Source of the DNA: an uncultured Ruminococcus sp.
GTDB taxonomy: Bacteria > Bacillota > Clostridia > Oscillospirales > Acutalibacteraceae
Length of the DNA stretch: 64,000 bases
Reading direction: 5' to 3'
NCBI GenBank assembly: GCA_902785365.1
Contig: CACZYC010000004.1
Span: 29,731 to 93,730, forward strand
The stretch's first letter is position 1; every line of letters begins with the position of its first letter. Positions 1 through 7,404 of this stretch are shown here, piece by piece. A program made the translations under genes and the position numbers. The notes beneath the pieces are model-generated. The model made no database searches and was not told where the DNA came from. It saw only the letters and a program-made list of their open reading frames with translations.

Positions 1-208
1 CGATAGCTCTTTCGATATAGGGCAGTGTGTCCTCGATGGCGGTAACCCAGTCCATATCGATAATCTTCTCGTGAATACGACCTGTCAGAACATCCTGACC
101 TTTGTCGGCGTCAGCCATATTCTGGCGCAGGTAGTTGTACGTGAAGTCTGTCGCGAGCAGCTTCTCCATATATTTATAGGAGCGGTAATATTTATCAAAA
201 TTTTCCAA
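1..208 (-). CDS. Hypothetical protein, 5' part only (runs off the window)
   Basis: An open frame on the minus strand runs from a TTG start at 208 off the left edge. The start follows a GAGGTGA-like ribosome site with about 7 nt spacing. The visible residues begin LENFDKYYRSYKYMEKLLAT and continue through about 69 codons without a stop. The piece is rich in charged and aromatic residues and has no signal peptide or membrane segment. It starts 47 nt downstream of the AAA ATPase stop and is co-directional, so the two are probably one operon. I do not recognise the family. A partner of the AAA ATPase is possible from context only. Confidence 0.6.
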   Translation of the reverse strand, partial: MENFDKYYRSYKYMEKLLATDFTYNYLRQNMADADKGQDVLTGRIHEKIIDMDWVTAIEDTLPYIERAI

Positions 209-254
209 GCTTACTCACCTCTCTTTACACTTGAAACTTGCTTTTTCTATTTAA

Positions 255-1778
255 TTACGCAAGCTTCTTGAGCATAAGGAGGTAGTCCTTACATTCACCC
301 ATATTCTCCTCGCCGAAGAGCTCATCCATATAAGCGATGAGACCGTCGATTTCGTCACGGATGTATGAAAGGTTGAGCGCCTCAAATTTACGCAGTACCT
401 TACGGGCGAGTATGTAGTCAAGGCCGTCAATCTCTGTGCCGCCTGTACCTACGTACGCGGGAACATAGTCCTTAATCTGCTTCATAATACGGTTACCGAA
501 AGCTACTCTGAAGTGAGAGATGATGTAGTCATCTATCAGAGCGAGCTTCTGGAGAATTTCATCGGAAACGGGGTTTTCCGCCTTAGCCTGATTGAGGATA
601 TCCTCAAAGTGGTGGTAGTTAATCATAACAGGCGGTGTGTCGGGAGCCTCAAAAGCGACGCCCTTGGTGTCGATGTTGATCGGCATAGCACGGTCATAAA
701 CCTTATCGGTTACGGCGAATGTCGAGTCATCGTTGTTGATTGTACCGCAATACCACATATTGGGCGGTACGGTGAACTTACCGCGGTCAAGCTGCTTGGG
801 GTCGTTGGGCCATGTGCTGGGCACGAGGTCCACAATCCACTCGTCGCGGCGGGGCATTTCAAGAATTGAAAGCATCTCGGCGAAGTAGTACTCAACACGC
901 GCGATGTTCATCTCGTCTAGGATTACAAGGTAAACGTTCTCGTTGAAGTTAGCCTCATACATAGCGCAGAGCAGAGCGGTCTCGTTGTACTTCTTTGTAA
1001 ATTCGTTGAAGTATCCGAAAAGCTCGGAACGGTCACGCCATGAAGGCTGTACGGGAGTGATTACGGAGTCGTTGCAAACATACTTACCAAAAGCGTAGGC
1101 GAGTGATGTTTTACCAGTACCGGAAATACCCTGTAATACGATAAGTCTTGTGGAAGCAAACGCCGAAATAAAGCGGCGAATCATACTGATATCATAATAA
1201 AGACCGAGTCTGGAACAAGCGAAAAGACGGAAACGATCGCAGAATTCGGGCAACGTAATATCGTTGTCGTACTCGGGGGGAGTGTAGTTCTCCCAGTCCT
1301 TGTCGAGCTGAGTGAGCTTGAGGAAACGGATGTCGTCCTCGCCTTCCTCGCCCTCGCCGTTGAGAGTTTCGAGTTCTTCGCCTGTAAGCTCGGAGATTTC
1401 GTTGGGATTAAGGCCAATCTGACTGACCTTCATAGATAAGATTTTGTCCTTTTCAAGGTTAAGACGCATAACCTCGCGGTTGAGCGCCTGAACTTCCTGA
1501 ACAAGAGAGCCTGTGTCCTTGCGGGCACGGCGGTTCTTGAAAAACTTCTTTAAGGAAACAACTATAAAGAATACAATAAGACCTAAAATCGCTACCAAAA
1601 GCAGTATAGCGATGATTGCTACTACCCATGCCATACCGCCGAGAGTGGTTGTATAGCGGGAGATGATGTTGACATACTCGGGAATATTAAACGCGCCGAG
1701 TATTGTGACAATTCCGTTCCAGATGGAGCCGAAGAACTGTCCGAGGAATTGGAATAAAAATTGGAATACACTATCCAT
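255..1778 (-). CDS. Membrane-anchored AAA ATPase, McrB/MoxR-like
   Basis: The 507-residue protein has an amphipathic N-terminus, a strong membrane segment at about residues 50-75 followed by a basic stop-transfer stretch (KKFFKNRRARK), a coiled-coil-like region (about 90-115), an acidic linker, and a C-terminal AAA+ ATPase domain. Walker A is GISGTGKT (217-224), Walker B ends ILDEMN (D288/E289), sensor 1 is in GTINND (345-350) and a candidate arginine finger is R363 in DKVYDRA. This pattern is that of AAA_5-type ATPases such as McrB and MoxR, which remodel or translocate partners. An N-terminal membrane anchor is unusual for McrB. The start has a good AAGGAGA site. It lies downstream of the SipW/TasA-like genes on the same strand, after a 440-bp structured gap. 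Its function is unknown; a role in surface-fibre assembly is inference. Confidence 0.8.
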   Translation of the reverse strand: MDSVFQFLFQFLGQFFGSIWNGIVTILGAFNIPEYVNIISRYTTTLGGMAWVVAIIAILLLVAILGLIVFFIVVSLKKFFKNRRARKDTGSLVQEVQALNREVMRLNLEKDKILSMKVSQIGLNPNEISELTGEELETLNGEGEEGEDDIRFLKLTQLDKDWENYTPPEYDNDITLPEFCDRFRLFACSRLGLYYDISMIRRFISAFASTRLIVLQGISGTGKTSLAYAFGKYVCNDSVITPVQPSWRDRSELFGYFNEFTKKYNETALLCAMYEANFNENVYLVILDEMNIARVEYYFAEMLSILEMPRRDEWIVDLVPSTWPNDPKQLDRGKFTVPPNMWYCGTINNDDSTFAVTDKVYDRAMPINIDTKGVAFEAPDTPPVMINYHHFEDILNQAKAENPVSDEILQKLALIDDYIISHFRVAFGNRIMKQIKDYVPAYVGTGGTEIDGLDYILARKVLRKFEALNLSYIRDEIDGLIAYMDELFGEENMGECKDYLLMLKKLA

Positions 1779-1909
1779 AGGATTATCTCCTTAAAAAATT
1801 TTTTCTTTTCGGGCTAAAAGCGTCTGACCTTGCTCTCTCTTATAAGTTCCTTTGCATTTCGGCGTTTTGCGCCGAACTTTGTTGTTATAGCCCTCAAAAA
1901 GTTAAAAAG

Positions 1910-1995
1910 TAACAGGTAACAGTGAACAGTTACCCTATTTACAAAACTTCTTTATCGCTGACTGTTAATTGTTAACTGTTAGCTGTTAACTGTCC
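1910..1995. repeat. Inverted pair of heptamer arrays (TAACAGT / ACTGTTA)
   Basis: The left array (1910-1930) reads TAACAGG, TAACAGT, GAACAGT, all exactly 7 bp apart. The right array (1961-1995) reads ACTGTTA, ATTGTTA, ACTGTTA, GCTGTTA, ACTGTCC, the reverse complement of the left unit. The two arms are 30 bp apart and no gene lies between them. This is one of several heptamer arrays in the window, each with its own unit sequence. Confidence 0.75.
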
Positions 1996-2139
1996 GAGCT
2001 CTGCTCGGACTAAGTGATTTGGCTTTGTCGACTTTATCACTCTCGCGACAAAGCCGTTCACTTAGAGCGAATACCCCTGCTGACTGAATATTCGGGTTAA
2101 CCCGAGGGCGAGAACCTCGCCCCCGGGATTAGGTTCAGT
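1992..2139. other. Nested inverted repeats in the 441-bp gap between the TasA-like and AAA genes
   Basis: The gap 1779-2219 holds no gene. Besides the heptamer arrays it has a perfect hairpin GTCCGAGC/GCTCGGAC (1992-2010). A long stem follows, CTAAGTGA..GGCTTTGTCG pairing with CGACAAAGCC..TCACTTAG (2010-2065). A cluster at 2083-2139 has outer arms ACTGAA/TTCAGT around the palindrome CGGGTTAACCCG (2093-2104) and the hairpin GGGCGAG/CTCGCCC (2106-2122). No T-run follows on the minus strand, so these are not plain terminators. On the minus-strand transcript they lie in the leader of the AAA gene. Confidence 0.6.
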
Positions 2140-2219
2140 TAGTTAACTGAGTGTTAAACAATTAGTTTAACGGTTTAATTACAAATTATAAATAGATATT
2201 AAATAATTAAGTAATTAAA

Positions 2220-2936
2220 TTATGCCCATGTAACGGAAACTGCTGTAGCTGCAGAGCTGTTAGCATTACCGTTGTCAGCTGTACAATTGCTGTTCCAACC
2301 ATCAGCATAAACAACGAGGATGTACTCGTGAACTGTATCCTGTGTAAAGGATGTAGCTGAGGAAGCCTGACCAGCATAAGCTGTCTGACCTGTTACGCGA
2401 GAACCTGCAACAGCAACTTCTGATACTAATGTGTAAGAGTCGTTTACCTTCTCATAAAGAGCCGCAACATAGAAAGCTGTGTTTGCTGTACCCCATGTGA
2501 TTGTGGGAGTAGCAGAGATAGCAGTCTTGTCAGTGTTCTTTACTTTGATGGGATGAGAAATGTAGTAAGTAATTGCGCCCACGCCTGTGCCGTTTGTAGC
2601 AGCTGCGAGTGTGGGGTTACCAACAGCGTTTGTAGCGCCGTTGTGTGAACCTGTCTGAGCTGTAACTGCGCCTGCGGCTGATACTGCAACTTCTGCAGGA
2701 TCAAGAACTACTGCGCTGTCGCTGAAGCTGATTGAGTTAGCCCAAGTTGTGCTTGTAGCGTCGTCAGACTGAATCTGGAGACCACCAACTGAGGAAGCCT
2801 GAACGGAGATACCGTCAGCTGTAACAGTCTTGTTGATTGCGTACCATGCGTATGTTGCGGAGCCTAAAGCTACGAGAGCAACGAGAAGCATAGCGATTGA
2901 AGAGATTAACATCTTCGATCTTTTTGTTGTTTTCAT
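2220..2936 (-). CDS. SipW-dependent signal peptide protein, TasA/CalY-like
   Basis: The 238-residue exported protein begins with a short basic stretch, a hydrophobic core and ATYAWY, the pattern of SipW-type (TasA/CalY) signal peptides. The mature part is rich in Ala, Thr, Ser and Val and has few charged residues, as expected for a beta-rich fibre or surface protein. The start has a clear AAGGAGG site. In Bacillus, SipW cleaves TasA, which polymerises into biofilm fibres; here a SipW-type peptidase is encoded about 1.5 kb upstream on the same strand. Being a major fibre subunit is inference; the signal type and locus are what the sequence shows. The four-helix-bundle element separates this gene from the rest of the cluster. 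Confidence 0.8.
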   Translation of the reverse strand: MKTTKRSKMLISSIAMLLVALVALGSATYAWYAINKTVTADGISVQASSVGGLQIQSDDATSTTWANSISFSDSAVVLDPAEVAVSAAGAVTAQTGSHNGATNAVGNPTLAAATNGTGVGAITYYISHPIKVKNTDKTAISATPTITWGTANTAFYVAALYEKVNDSYTLVSEVAVAGSRVTGQTAYAGQASSATSFTQDTVHEYILVVYADGWNSNCTADNGNANSSAATAVSVTWA

Positions 2937-3058
2937 AAGAGAATCCTCCTTAAAAATTTTTGCCGTTTTTTCGGCTTTTTTAATATTTATCTACGTTTAG
3001 CTTAATCGCTCAGCAATTCGTTCAAACCAAACGTTTAGATACTTTAGGAACGCCGTAG

Positions 3059-3584
3059 GGAATAAGGAATAAGGAATAGGGAATAACCCTTTCAATCTAT
3101 TTCTTATAACCCTAACGTTTGTTTACTAACTAACGCTTAGATATTAGTTTTTGAATTCTTTACTATGCTTGTAAGCATTTTTAAGAGCTCTACCGCGTTT
3201 TCGTTAATTGAAGTATATTCAGCTTCATTCAAATAATCTGACTTGTATAATAATTCAAGCCAATATACAGTTTCGTTCGTTTCTTTAAGTGATATGCTCA
3301 TTTTTGCTATATAATCCGCTTTTGATTGAGCATATTCGGCTTCTGAAATATTCGCGCCGATACTTGTGCCTGAACGAAGCAATTGTTTTGATAATACATA
3401 CTCGTTTTTGCTGTTGGTAACGTATTTATATAACTTGATTATTCTCAGAGCAAAGTCCACACTTTTCTTTTTAATAGGACTTTCTACCATATTTACACCT
3501 GCGCTTGATAAAGAATATATGTCAGCTCGCGCTAATCTTGGGATAAAGAGAAATATTCCCTATTCCCTATTCCTTATTCCTTAT
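3059..3584. mobile_element. Candidate small element: four-helix-bundle gene between inverted heptamer arrays
   Basis: The left array (3059-3088) repeats AATAAGG, AATAAGG, AATAGGG, AATAACC with a 7-bp period. The right array (3554-3584) repeats TATTCCC, TATTCCC, TATTCCT, TATTCCT, the reverse complement. They enclose one gene, 3137-3490. The right array overlaps the stop codon of the neighbouring gene: its TAA is 3576-3574. No transposase or integrase is present, so mobility is inferred from the inverted flanks and the single cargo gene in an otherwise coherent locus. Confidence 0.5.
3137..3490 (-). CDS. Four-helix-bundle protein (S23 / 23S rRNA intervening-sequence family)
   Basis: The 117-residue protein matches the four-helix-bundle family first found encoded in 23S rRNA intervening sequences. 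It has the N-terminal FALRIIKLYKYV helix, the diagnostic loop LLRSGTSIGANISEAEYAQS (about residues 40-59), then KMSISLKETNETVYWLELL and a C-terminal helix. The length is normal for the family. The diversity-generating-retroelement protein Avd is a structural relative, but no reverse transcriptase is nearby. The start has an AGGTG site 5 nt upstream. It is co-directional with the SipW/TasA-like genes but framed by inverted heptamer arrays, which suggests that it arrived as a unit. The molecular function of stand-alone members is not established. Confidence 0.88.
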   Translation of the reverse strand: MVESPIKKKSVDFALRIIKLYKYVTNSKNEYVLSKQLLRSGTSIGANISEAEYAQSKADYIAKMSISLKETNETVYWLELLYKSDYLNEAEYTSINENAVELLKMLTSIVKNSKTNI

Positions 3585-4392
3585 CAGCGTCTTCGCTGTT
3601 TACGCTATACGTCAGCTGTGAGCGGATATGTCCGCCGCGGATTGCGTCTACGCACTCGCGGTCGTTGCCTTCAATCCAGATAACAACTGTGTATTTATCC
3701 TGAGACTTGGCTTTGAGGTCGCTCTTGGGAATATGGAAAATAGTGTCGTTGGTCTTCCACTTTGTGGCGTCGGTTTCCGCCTGCTTGCGATCCTTAAACT
3801 TACCTTTGGCGTAAACGGCTTCCTTGCCGTTCTTGATAATCATAATACGGGTGGCTTCATCGGCGCTCTTGCTGGCGCCTGTAAGAGTCATTGTGGTCTC
3901 ATAGTCGAGGTTCTGGTCGCCTGTATTTTTGAGGTAGAAAGTATAAGCGAGGTAGTTTTTGCCGTTGTGGGAGCCGTCCTCTTTATCAAGACCTTTTGGC
4001 AACCAAGCCTTGGTTATATTGGTAACTTCTTTTACGCTGCCGCCGTTGAGCTTAGTCGCGCCGTCCTTGAAGTCAGCTGACTCGGAGAGAAGAATTGTCT
4101 TGCCTGGTTCACCGTTCTCGACGGATACTACCAGGTCGCCCCACTGTGTGGTGAGCATCGAAATTATGTAGATTATCAGCAGAATCGCTACCAGTGTACC
4201 GAGGATAATGCCGTAGCGCTTTTTGCGCTTTTTAGCCTGAGCAATCTCCTTGGCGTTATCCTGAGCATGGAAATGATCATAAACTGATGATTTGTGGTCT
4301 TTAGCCGCGTCAATTTCATGCTTGTGGCCCATTTTCGCGACTTCATGCGGAGTGACGAGCTCTTCAGTTTTCTTTTTTCTTCCAAATGCCAA
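3574..4392 (-). CDS. Membrane-anchored surface protein of the SipW locus
   Basis: I place the start at TTG 4392, because AAGGAG lies 8 nt upstream; a GTG at 4401 would sit on top of that site. The protein has about 60 cytoplasmic residues rich in His, Lys and Asp, a basic KKRKKR patch, one membrane helix (about 60-80) and an outside domain of about 190 residues. The outside part has beta-type sequence (YLAYTFYLKNTGDQNLDYET) resembling TasA-like ectodomains. It lacks a cleavable SipW signal. It lies 32 nt downstream of the SipW-type peptidase gene and probably belongs to its operon. Its stop codon lies inside a heptamer array. A role as fibre anchor or minor subunit is inference. Confidence 0.75.
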   Translation of the reverse strand: MAFGRKKKTEELVTPHEVAKMGHKHEIDAAKDHKSSVYDHFHAQDNAKEIAQAKKRKKRYGIILGTLVAILLIIYIISMLTTQWGDLVVSVENGEPGKTILLSESADFKDGATKLNGGSVKEVTNITKAWLPKGLDKEDGSHNGKNYLAYTFYLKNTGDQNLDYETTMTLTGASKSADEATRIMIIKNGKEAVYAKGKFKDRKQAETDATKWKTNDTIFHIPKSDLKAKSQDKYTVVIWIEGNDRECVDAIRGGHIRSQLTYSVNSEDADKE

Positions 4393-4424
4393 TATAATCA
4401 CTCCTTATCAGTCATTTTCTTCGA

Positions 4425-5207
4425 TTATTCTTCAGATTCTGTTTCAGCCTCTTGTTTTGGTTCTTCTTCGGGCTTTGTTTCCGCCTGAGCTTCAGGCGTC
4501 TCTTTGTTCTCCTGTTGTGCCAAGTATTCCTCTATGGCTTTCTGCTTCTGCTCCTCGGTAAGGTCAGCGCTCTGAATCATCTCCTGAGCCTTTTTGAGAG
4601 ATTTTTCCTTATTATAGGCTACTATGTTGATTACAACACGGATTGCCTGATAGAGGAAGAATATAATCATCGGCAGTAAGATTACGAGGAAGAAACCGAG
4701 ACTTGTCTGTAAATATGCTATAAAGCTGCCGAGACCGCCGATTTTGGAGCCGTGATAAGTCGCTAGAACATTAGCGGGCGATACATCGGGCCACGCGTTG
4801 GCTTTGGGGTCCTGGTCATATGTAGAGTTGGCGTCACCCTTGGTCTTAAAGGTGCCGTCCTTGTTAACCTTGTAGATTCTATGGGTTATGAAGTCTTCCT
4901 GTTCATCCTTGTCAATGTCAACGCCAGGAATCTTGAATGTGATTACATCACCGACTTTATACTTGGGCGCGTTTTGTTTGTCGACTACATCACAAAGAAG
5001 CAAATCGCCCTTTTCAAAATCGTCAGGCTTGTCGCCTTTCATTGAATCTGAAAGTACCGTAATCGGAGCTTTGCCGAATACATTTGGAACTCCGTCATCG
5101 CCTTTAGTAGTCAACACCATAGTAAGAATGAGTATCGATACAATCAGTACGCACACTACTAAAATATCAACTATGATGTTTAAAACCTTGATTAGTTTAT
5201 TTCTCAT
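4425..5207 (-). CDS. sipW: Signal peptidase I, SipW/ER type
   Basis: The 260-residue protein has an N-terminal membrane helix (about 10-32), the catalytic serine in LSDSM (S55), a histidine in the place of the general base (FITHR, H109) and the conserved KTKGDAN box (about 121-127). This Ser-His arrangement defines the ER/SipW class rather than the Ser-Lys class of ordinary bacterial enzymes. A second membrane segment lies near residues 165-190. A charged Glu/Lys/Gln-rich cytoplasmic tail of about 65 residues is longer than usual. It should cleave the SipW-type signals of the proteins at 2220-2936 and 5249-6061. The start has a GGAG site. It sits between two substrate-like genes, as in sipW-tasA loci. 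Confidence 0.9.
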   Translation of the reverse strand: MRNKLIKVLNIIVDILVVCVLIVSILILTMVLTTKGDDGVPNVFGKAPITVLSDSMKGDKPDDFEKGDLLLCDVVDKQNAPKYKVGDVITFKIPGVDIDKDEQEDFITHRIYKVNKDGTFKTKGDANSTYDQDPKANAWPDVSPANVLATYHGSKIGGLGSFIAYLQTSLGFFLVILLPMIIFFLYQAIRVVINIVAYNKEKSLKKAQEMIQSADLTEEQKQKAIEEYLAQQENKETPEAQAETKPEEEPKQEAETESEE

Positions 5208-5248
5208 TTTTTAGTTCTCCTTATCCTTTCAAATACCTTTAATTCCGT

Positions 5249-6061
5249 TTACGAAATCGGATTATTTTTATTGTCACAACCAACGAATGACATTCTTACT
5301 TTGAGGTTTGCCTGCTGAACATCGTTGTCACACTGGGGATCCTCGCCCTCCATCCAAAGTCTGAATGTCACCTTTTTGGGTGTGAGCTTTTCGAGATGGA
5401 AGAGGTTGTTATCATCGCTGTATTTCATTTCGCCCGAGGGCAAATCGAATGTTGTAAGTCTTGTTACCTGTGAACCCTTGTTGGGCTCCCATGTCTTTAC
5501 GCCGTCGGCGGAGTCTTCGGTCTGGAAGTCGATGCGGACAGCCTGAGTTATCTCGGACTTGGGAGCGGGAGACGAGCTGCTGACGCGGGAACCGACTTTG
5601 TCGGAATTTTCCTTGCCCGTTTCGGTAGTAAGATGAACCCACATCTCCTTGGTAGCGATGAAGTAACACTCAACCTCTAGATATGAACGGTCATCGTTAG
5701 GCTTGGCCTCGGAGCCGTACTGGTATGTAAACCGTGAACCGTTGTTTGTCGTAACGGGGTGCAGAATCATCTTGTCGAGGGATGTGTTATATTTACGAAG
5801 ATGGGAGTTAATCATTTCGTTGGTAATCTCGAACACATACTGGTCGATATCGGAGCCGTGGTTCTGCATTGAAACACGAAGTTCCTCGCCTGTGCTTATC
5901 TTGAGCTCAAAGTCGTTAACGCCCGCAAACGTATTGACTGTGAACCATGCGAAGGTCGCCGTGGAAAGTCCTAAAACAGCGAGAATAGACAGGAAGGCTA
6001 TCAATCTCTTTCGTTTGCGGAGTCTTTTTCTGTTTTTCTGAATATAGGTTTTTAAAGACAC
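5249..6061 (-). CDS. SipW-dependent signal peptide protein
   Basis: The best start is GTG at 6061, preceded by AGGAGGG with 5 nt spacing; the frame is open further up to 6109 but without a better site. The protein begins with a very basic stretch (KNRKRLRKRKR), then a hydrophobic core ending TATFAWFTVNTFAG, a SipW-type signal. The mature part is about 225 residues, with beta-type sequence and a C-terminal motif FRLWMEGEDPQCDNDVQQA that parallels the VVIWIEGNDRECVDAI end of the 3574-4392 protein, so the two ectodomains are probably related. It is the first gene of the likely operon, behind a strong promoter at 6143-6172. Confidence 0.8.
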   Translation of the reverse strand: MSLKTYIQKNRKRLRKRKRLIAFLSILAVLGLSTATFAWFTVNTFAGVNDFELKISTGEELRVSMQNHGSDIDQYVFEITNEMINSHLRKYNTSLDKMILHPVTTNNGSRFTYQYGSEAKPNDDRSYLEVECYFIATKEMWVHLTTETGKENSDKVGSRVSSSSPAPKSEITQAVRIDFQTEDSADGVKTWEPNKGSQVTRLTTFDLPSGEMKYSDDNNLFHLEKLTPKKVTFRLWMEGEDPQCDNDVQQANLKVRMSFVGCDNKNNPIS

Positions 6062-6142
6062 ATTATCCCTCCTGAATCCTTTATATAACACGCTTCGTAC
6101 TAAAGGCACTTACACACATTAACTTATATAATTAGCTATATA

Positions 6143-6172
6143 ATTTTACACTATTTCGGGGCTTAAAGTCAA
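6143..6172 (-). promoter_or_regulatory. Sigma-A-type promoter of the SipW locus
   Basis: On the minus strand TTGACT (6172-6167) is followed after 18 bp by TAAAAT (6148-6143), about 80 bp upstream of the GTG start at 6061. The surrounding 6110-6385 stretch is AT-rich and shows no convincing gene. Confidence 0.6.
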
Positions 6173-6353
6173 TATAATTTGTGCATATTTTTCGCTTCTT
6201 TCGTATTTTTGTGCAATATTTTTGTCTATTAGTAATAATAACCAAATTCGCCTTTGAAAATTTGTTTATTTCGCTAGCAGAATTATGACGGGTTGAATAA
6301 TATTTTGGTTTTCGTTTGTGTATTTTCCATAAATATCTTTCCGAATATAATTT

Positions 6354-6378
6354 GAGCCGCCGCGTAAAGCGACGGCTC
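6354..6378 (-). terminator. Hairpin downstream of the phage-like cassette
   Basis: GAGCCGCCGCG pairs with CGACGGCTC around a short AAAG loop, just after the stop of the small protein at 6386. Only a weak AT-rich tail follows on the minus strand. Nearly the same hairpin ends the fba transcript (12444-12469). Confidence 0.55.
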
Positions 6379-6385
6379 ATATGTA

Positions 6386-6574
6386 TTATTCTGTTGTCTG
6401 TCCGATTTCGGGGATTGAGGTGTTCTCGTCAATTTCGATGAAGTTGTTTTCGTCCTCATTTTTGCCGAGATAAATCTCTTTTGTTCTCAGTGTTTTTGTT
6501 TCCTTATCGGTTAACACCATACCTTCGGATGCCGTAAGCCTGCGAAGCTGGACAGTTTGTGTTTCTATATTCAT
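6386..6574 (-). CDS. Small protein of the phage-like tail cassette
   Basis: The 62-residue protein begins MNIETQTVQLRRLTASEG and is acidic at its C-terminus (ENTSIPEIGQTTE). It has a GAAAGGA ribosome site and starts 12 nt after the LRR gene. Small proteins with this kind of N-terminus occur next to baseplate or tail-fibre genes in Firmicute prophages; that is my recollection of context, not a domain match. It has no membrane segment or signal. Function unknown. Confidence 0.65.
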   Translation of the reverse strand: MNIETQTVQLRRLTASEGMVLTDKETKTLRTKEIYLGKNEDENNFIEIDENTSIPEIGQTTE

Positions 6575-6585
6575 TGTTTTCCTTT

Positions 6586-7404
6586 CTATGCTAAGTTCCA
6601 GTTTTTGTTTGTCGCAATCGCGATTTGCTCTGCGGTTAGTTTCGCGAGGTTTGTTGCGCCGATTGTCAGTGTATAAGCAGATAAACCTGTTCTGTCCGCT
6701 AACGCGTTAAGCCAGCTTACGATTGTAGCCGCGGAATACAGAGTTGACGCGGACAGGTTAAGGTTGTTGCAGTTAAATCCGTTTGCCAGCGTGACAAACT
6801 CCAAAGACGAGCAATAACCAAACGCGGATGTAGTTATGTATGTCAGAGTTGACGGTATTGAAAGTGTTTTTAACGCTCCGCAATTATAAAATGCCGCGTT
6901 GCCTATACTAGCCAATCTACTCGGAAGATTTGCCGTAACGATTCCCGAGTACATAAAACAATATTCGTTCATTGATATAATATTATCGGAGAAAGTTACG
7001 CTTGAAAGAACGTCACAGTTGCTGAAACAATATCTTCCTATTCTGACTACGCTGTTTGGAATCACAACACTCGAGAGACCCCTGCACAAAGCAAAAGCGT
7101 ATTCGTCTAAAAATGTAACACTGCTCGGGATAGTCACGCTTGCAAGATAGTAGCAGTTATAGAACGCGTATTGTTTGATTTTTGTAATACCGTCGGGAAT
7201 TACAAACGAAGTGAAGCTGCTTGTATTGGTATTATTCATATAATCAATAAATAAACTATTGCCTCCCGAAATGTTTTCGATTAACGCGCCGTAATCCGAG
7301 GTAGGTGTGCCCGAAGGAACTGTTACGCCTTTATCCTCGATTGCTGTTTTTATTGAGTTAAAATCGCTGATTGCCTGAGTAATATTCTGACTTAACGTTG
7401 CCAT
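6586..7404 (-). CDS. BspA-type leucine-rich repeat protein of a phage-like tail cassette
   Basis: The 272-residue protein has about five BspA-type (LRR_5) repeats from residue 68 to 205, with units such as FVIPDGITKIKQYAFYNCY and VTIPSSVTFLDEYAFALCR. The first 50 residues (ITQAISDFNSIKTAIEDKG) are typical of N-termini of phage tail-associated proteins. The C-terminus (LSAYTLTIGATNLAKLTAEQ) is a phage tail-like segment, and there is no signal peptide. So it is more likely a tail or baseplate adhesin than a secreted protein. Its start is coupled to the preceding baseplate gene: the GGAGGTG site lies inside that gene and the two abut without a gap. Confidence 0.82.
   Translation of the reverse strand: MATLSQNITQAISDFNSIKTAIEDKGVTVPSGTPTSDYGALIENISGGNSLFIDYMNNTNTSSFTSFVIPDGITKIKQYAFYNCYYLASVTIPSSVTFLDEYAFALCRGLSSVVIPNSVVRIGRYCFSNCDVLSSVTFSDNIISMNEYCFMYSGIVTANLPSRLASIGNAAFYNCGALKTLSIPSTLTYITTSAFGYCSSLEFVTLANGFNCNNLNLSASTLYSAATIVSWLNALADRTGLSAYTLTIGATNLAKLTAEQIAIATNKNWNLA

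Noticed and set aside
2960..2985. Terminator GCCG-TTTTTT-CGGC then T-run upstream of the TasA-like gene
   Set aside because: It points along the plus strand, where no gene ends, and its stem is only 4 bp.
3137..3490. Diversity-generating retroelement (Avd-like gene)
   Set aside because: No reverse transcriptase, template repeat or variable repeat is in the window; the protein fits the general S23-type family.
6132..6380. 82-residue minus-strand frame
   Set aside because: It is Lys/Arg/Ser-rich translation of AT-rich sequence, overlaps the SipW-locus promoter and has no ribosome site.
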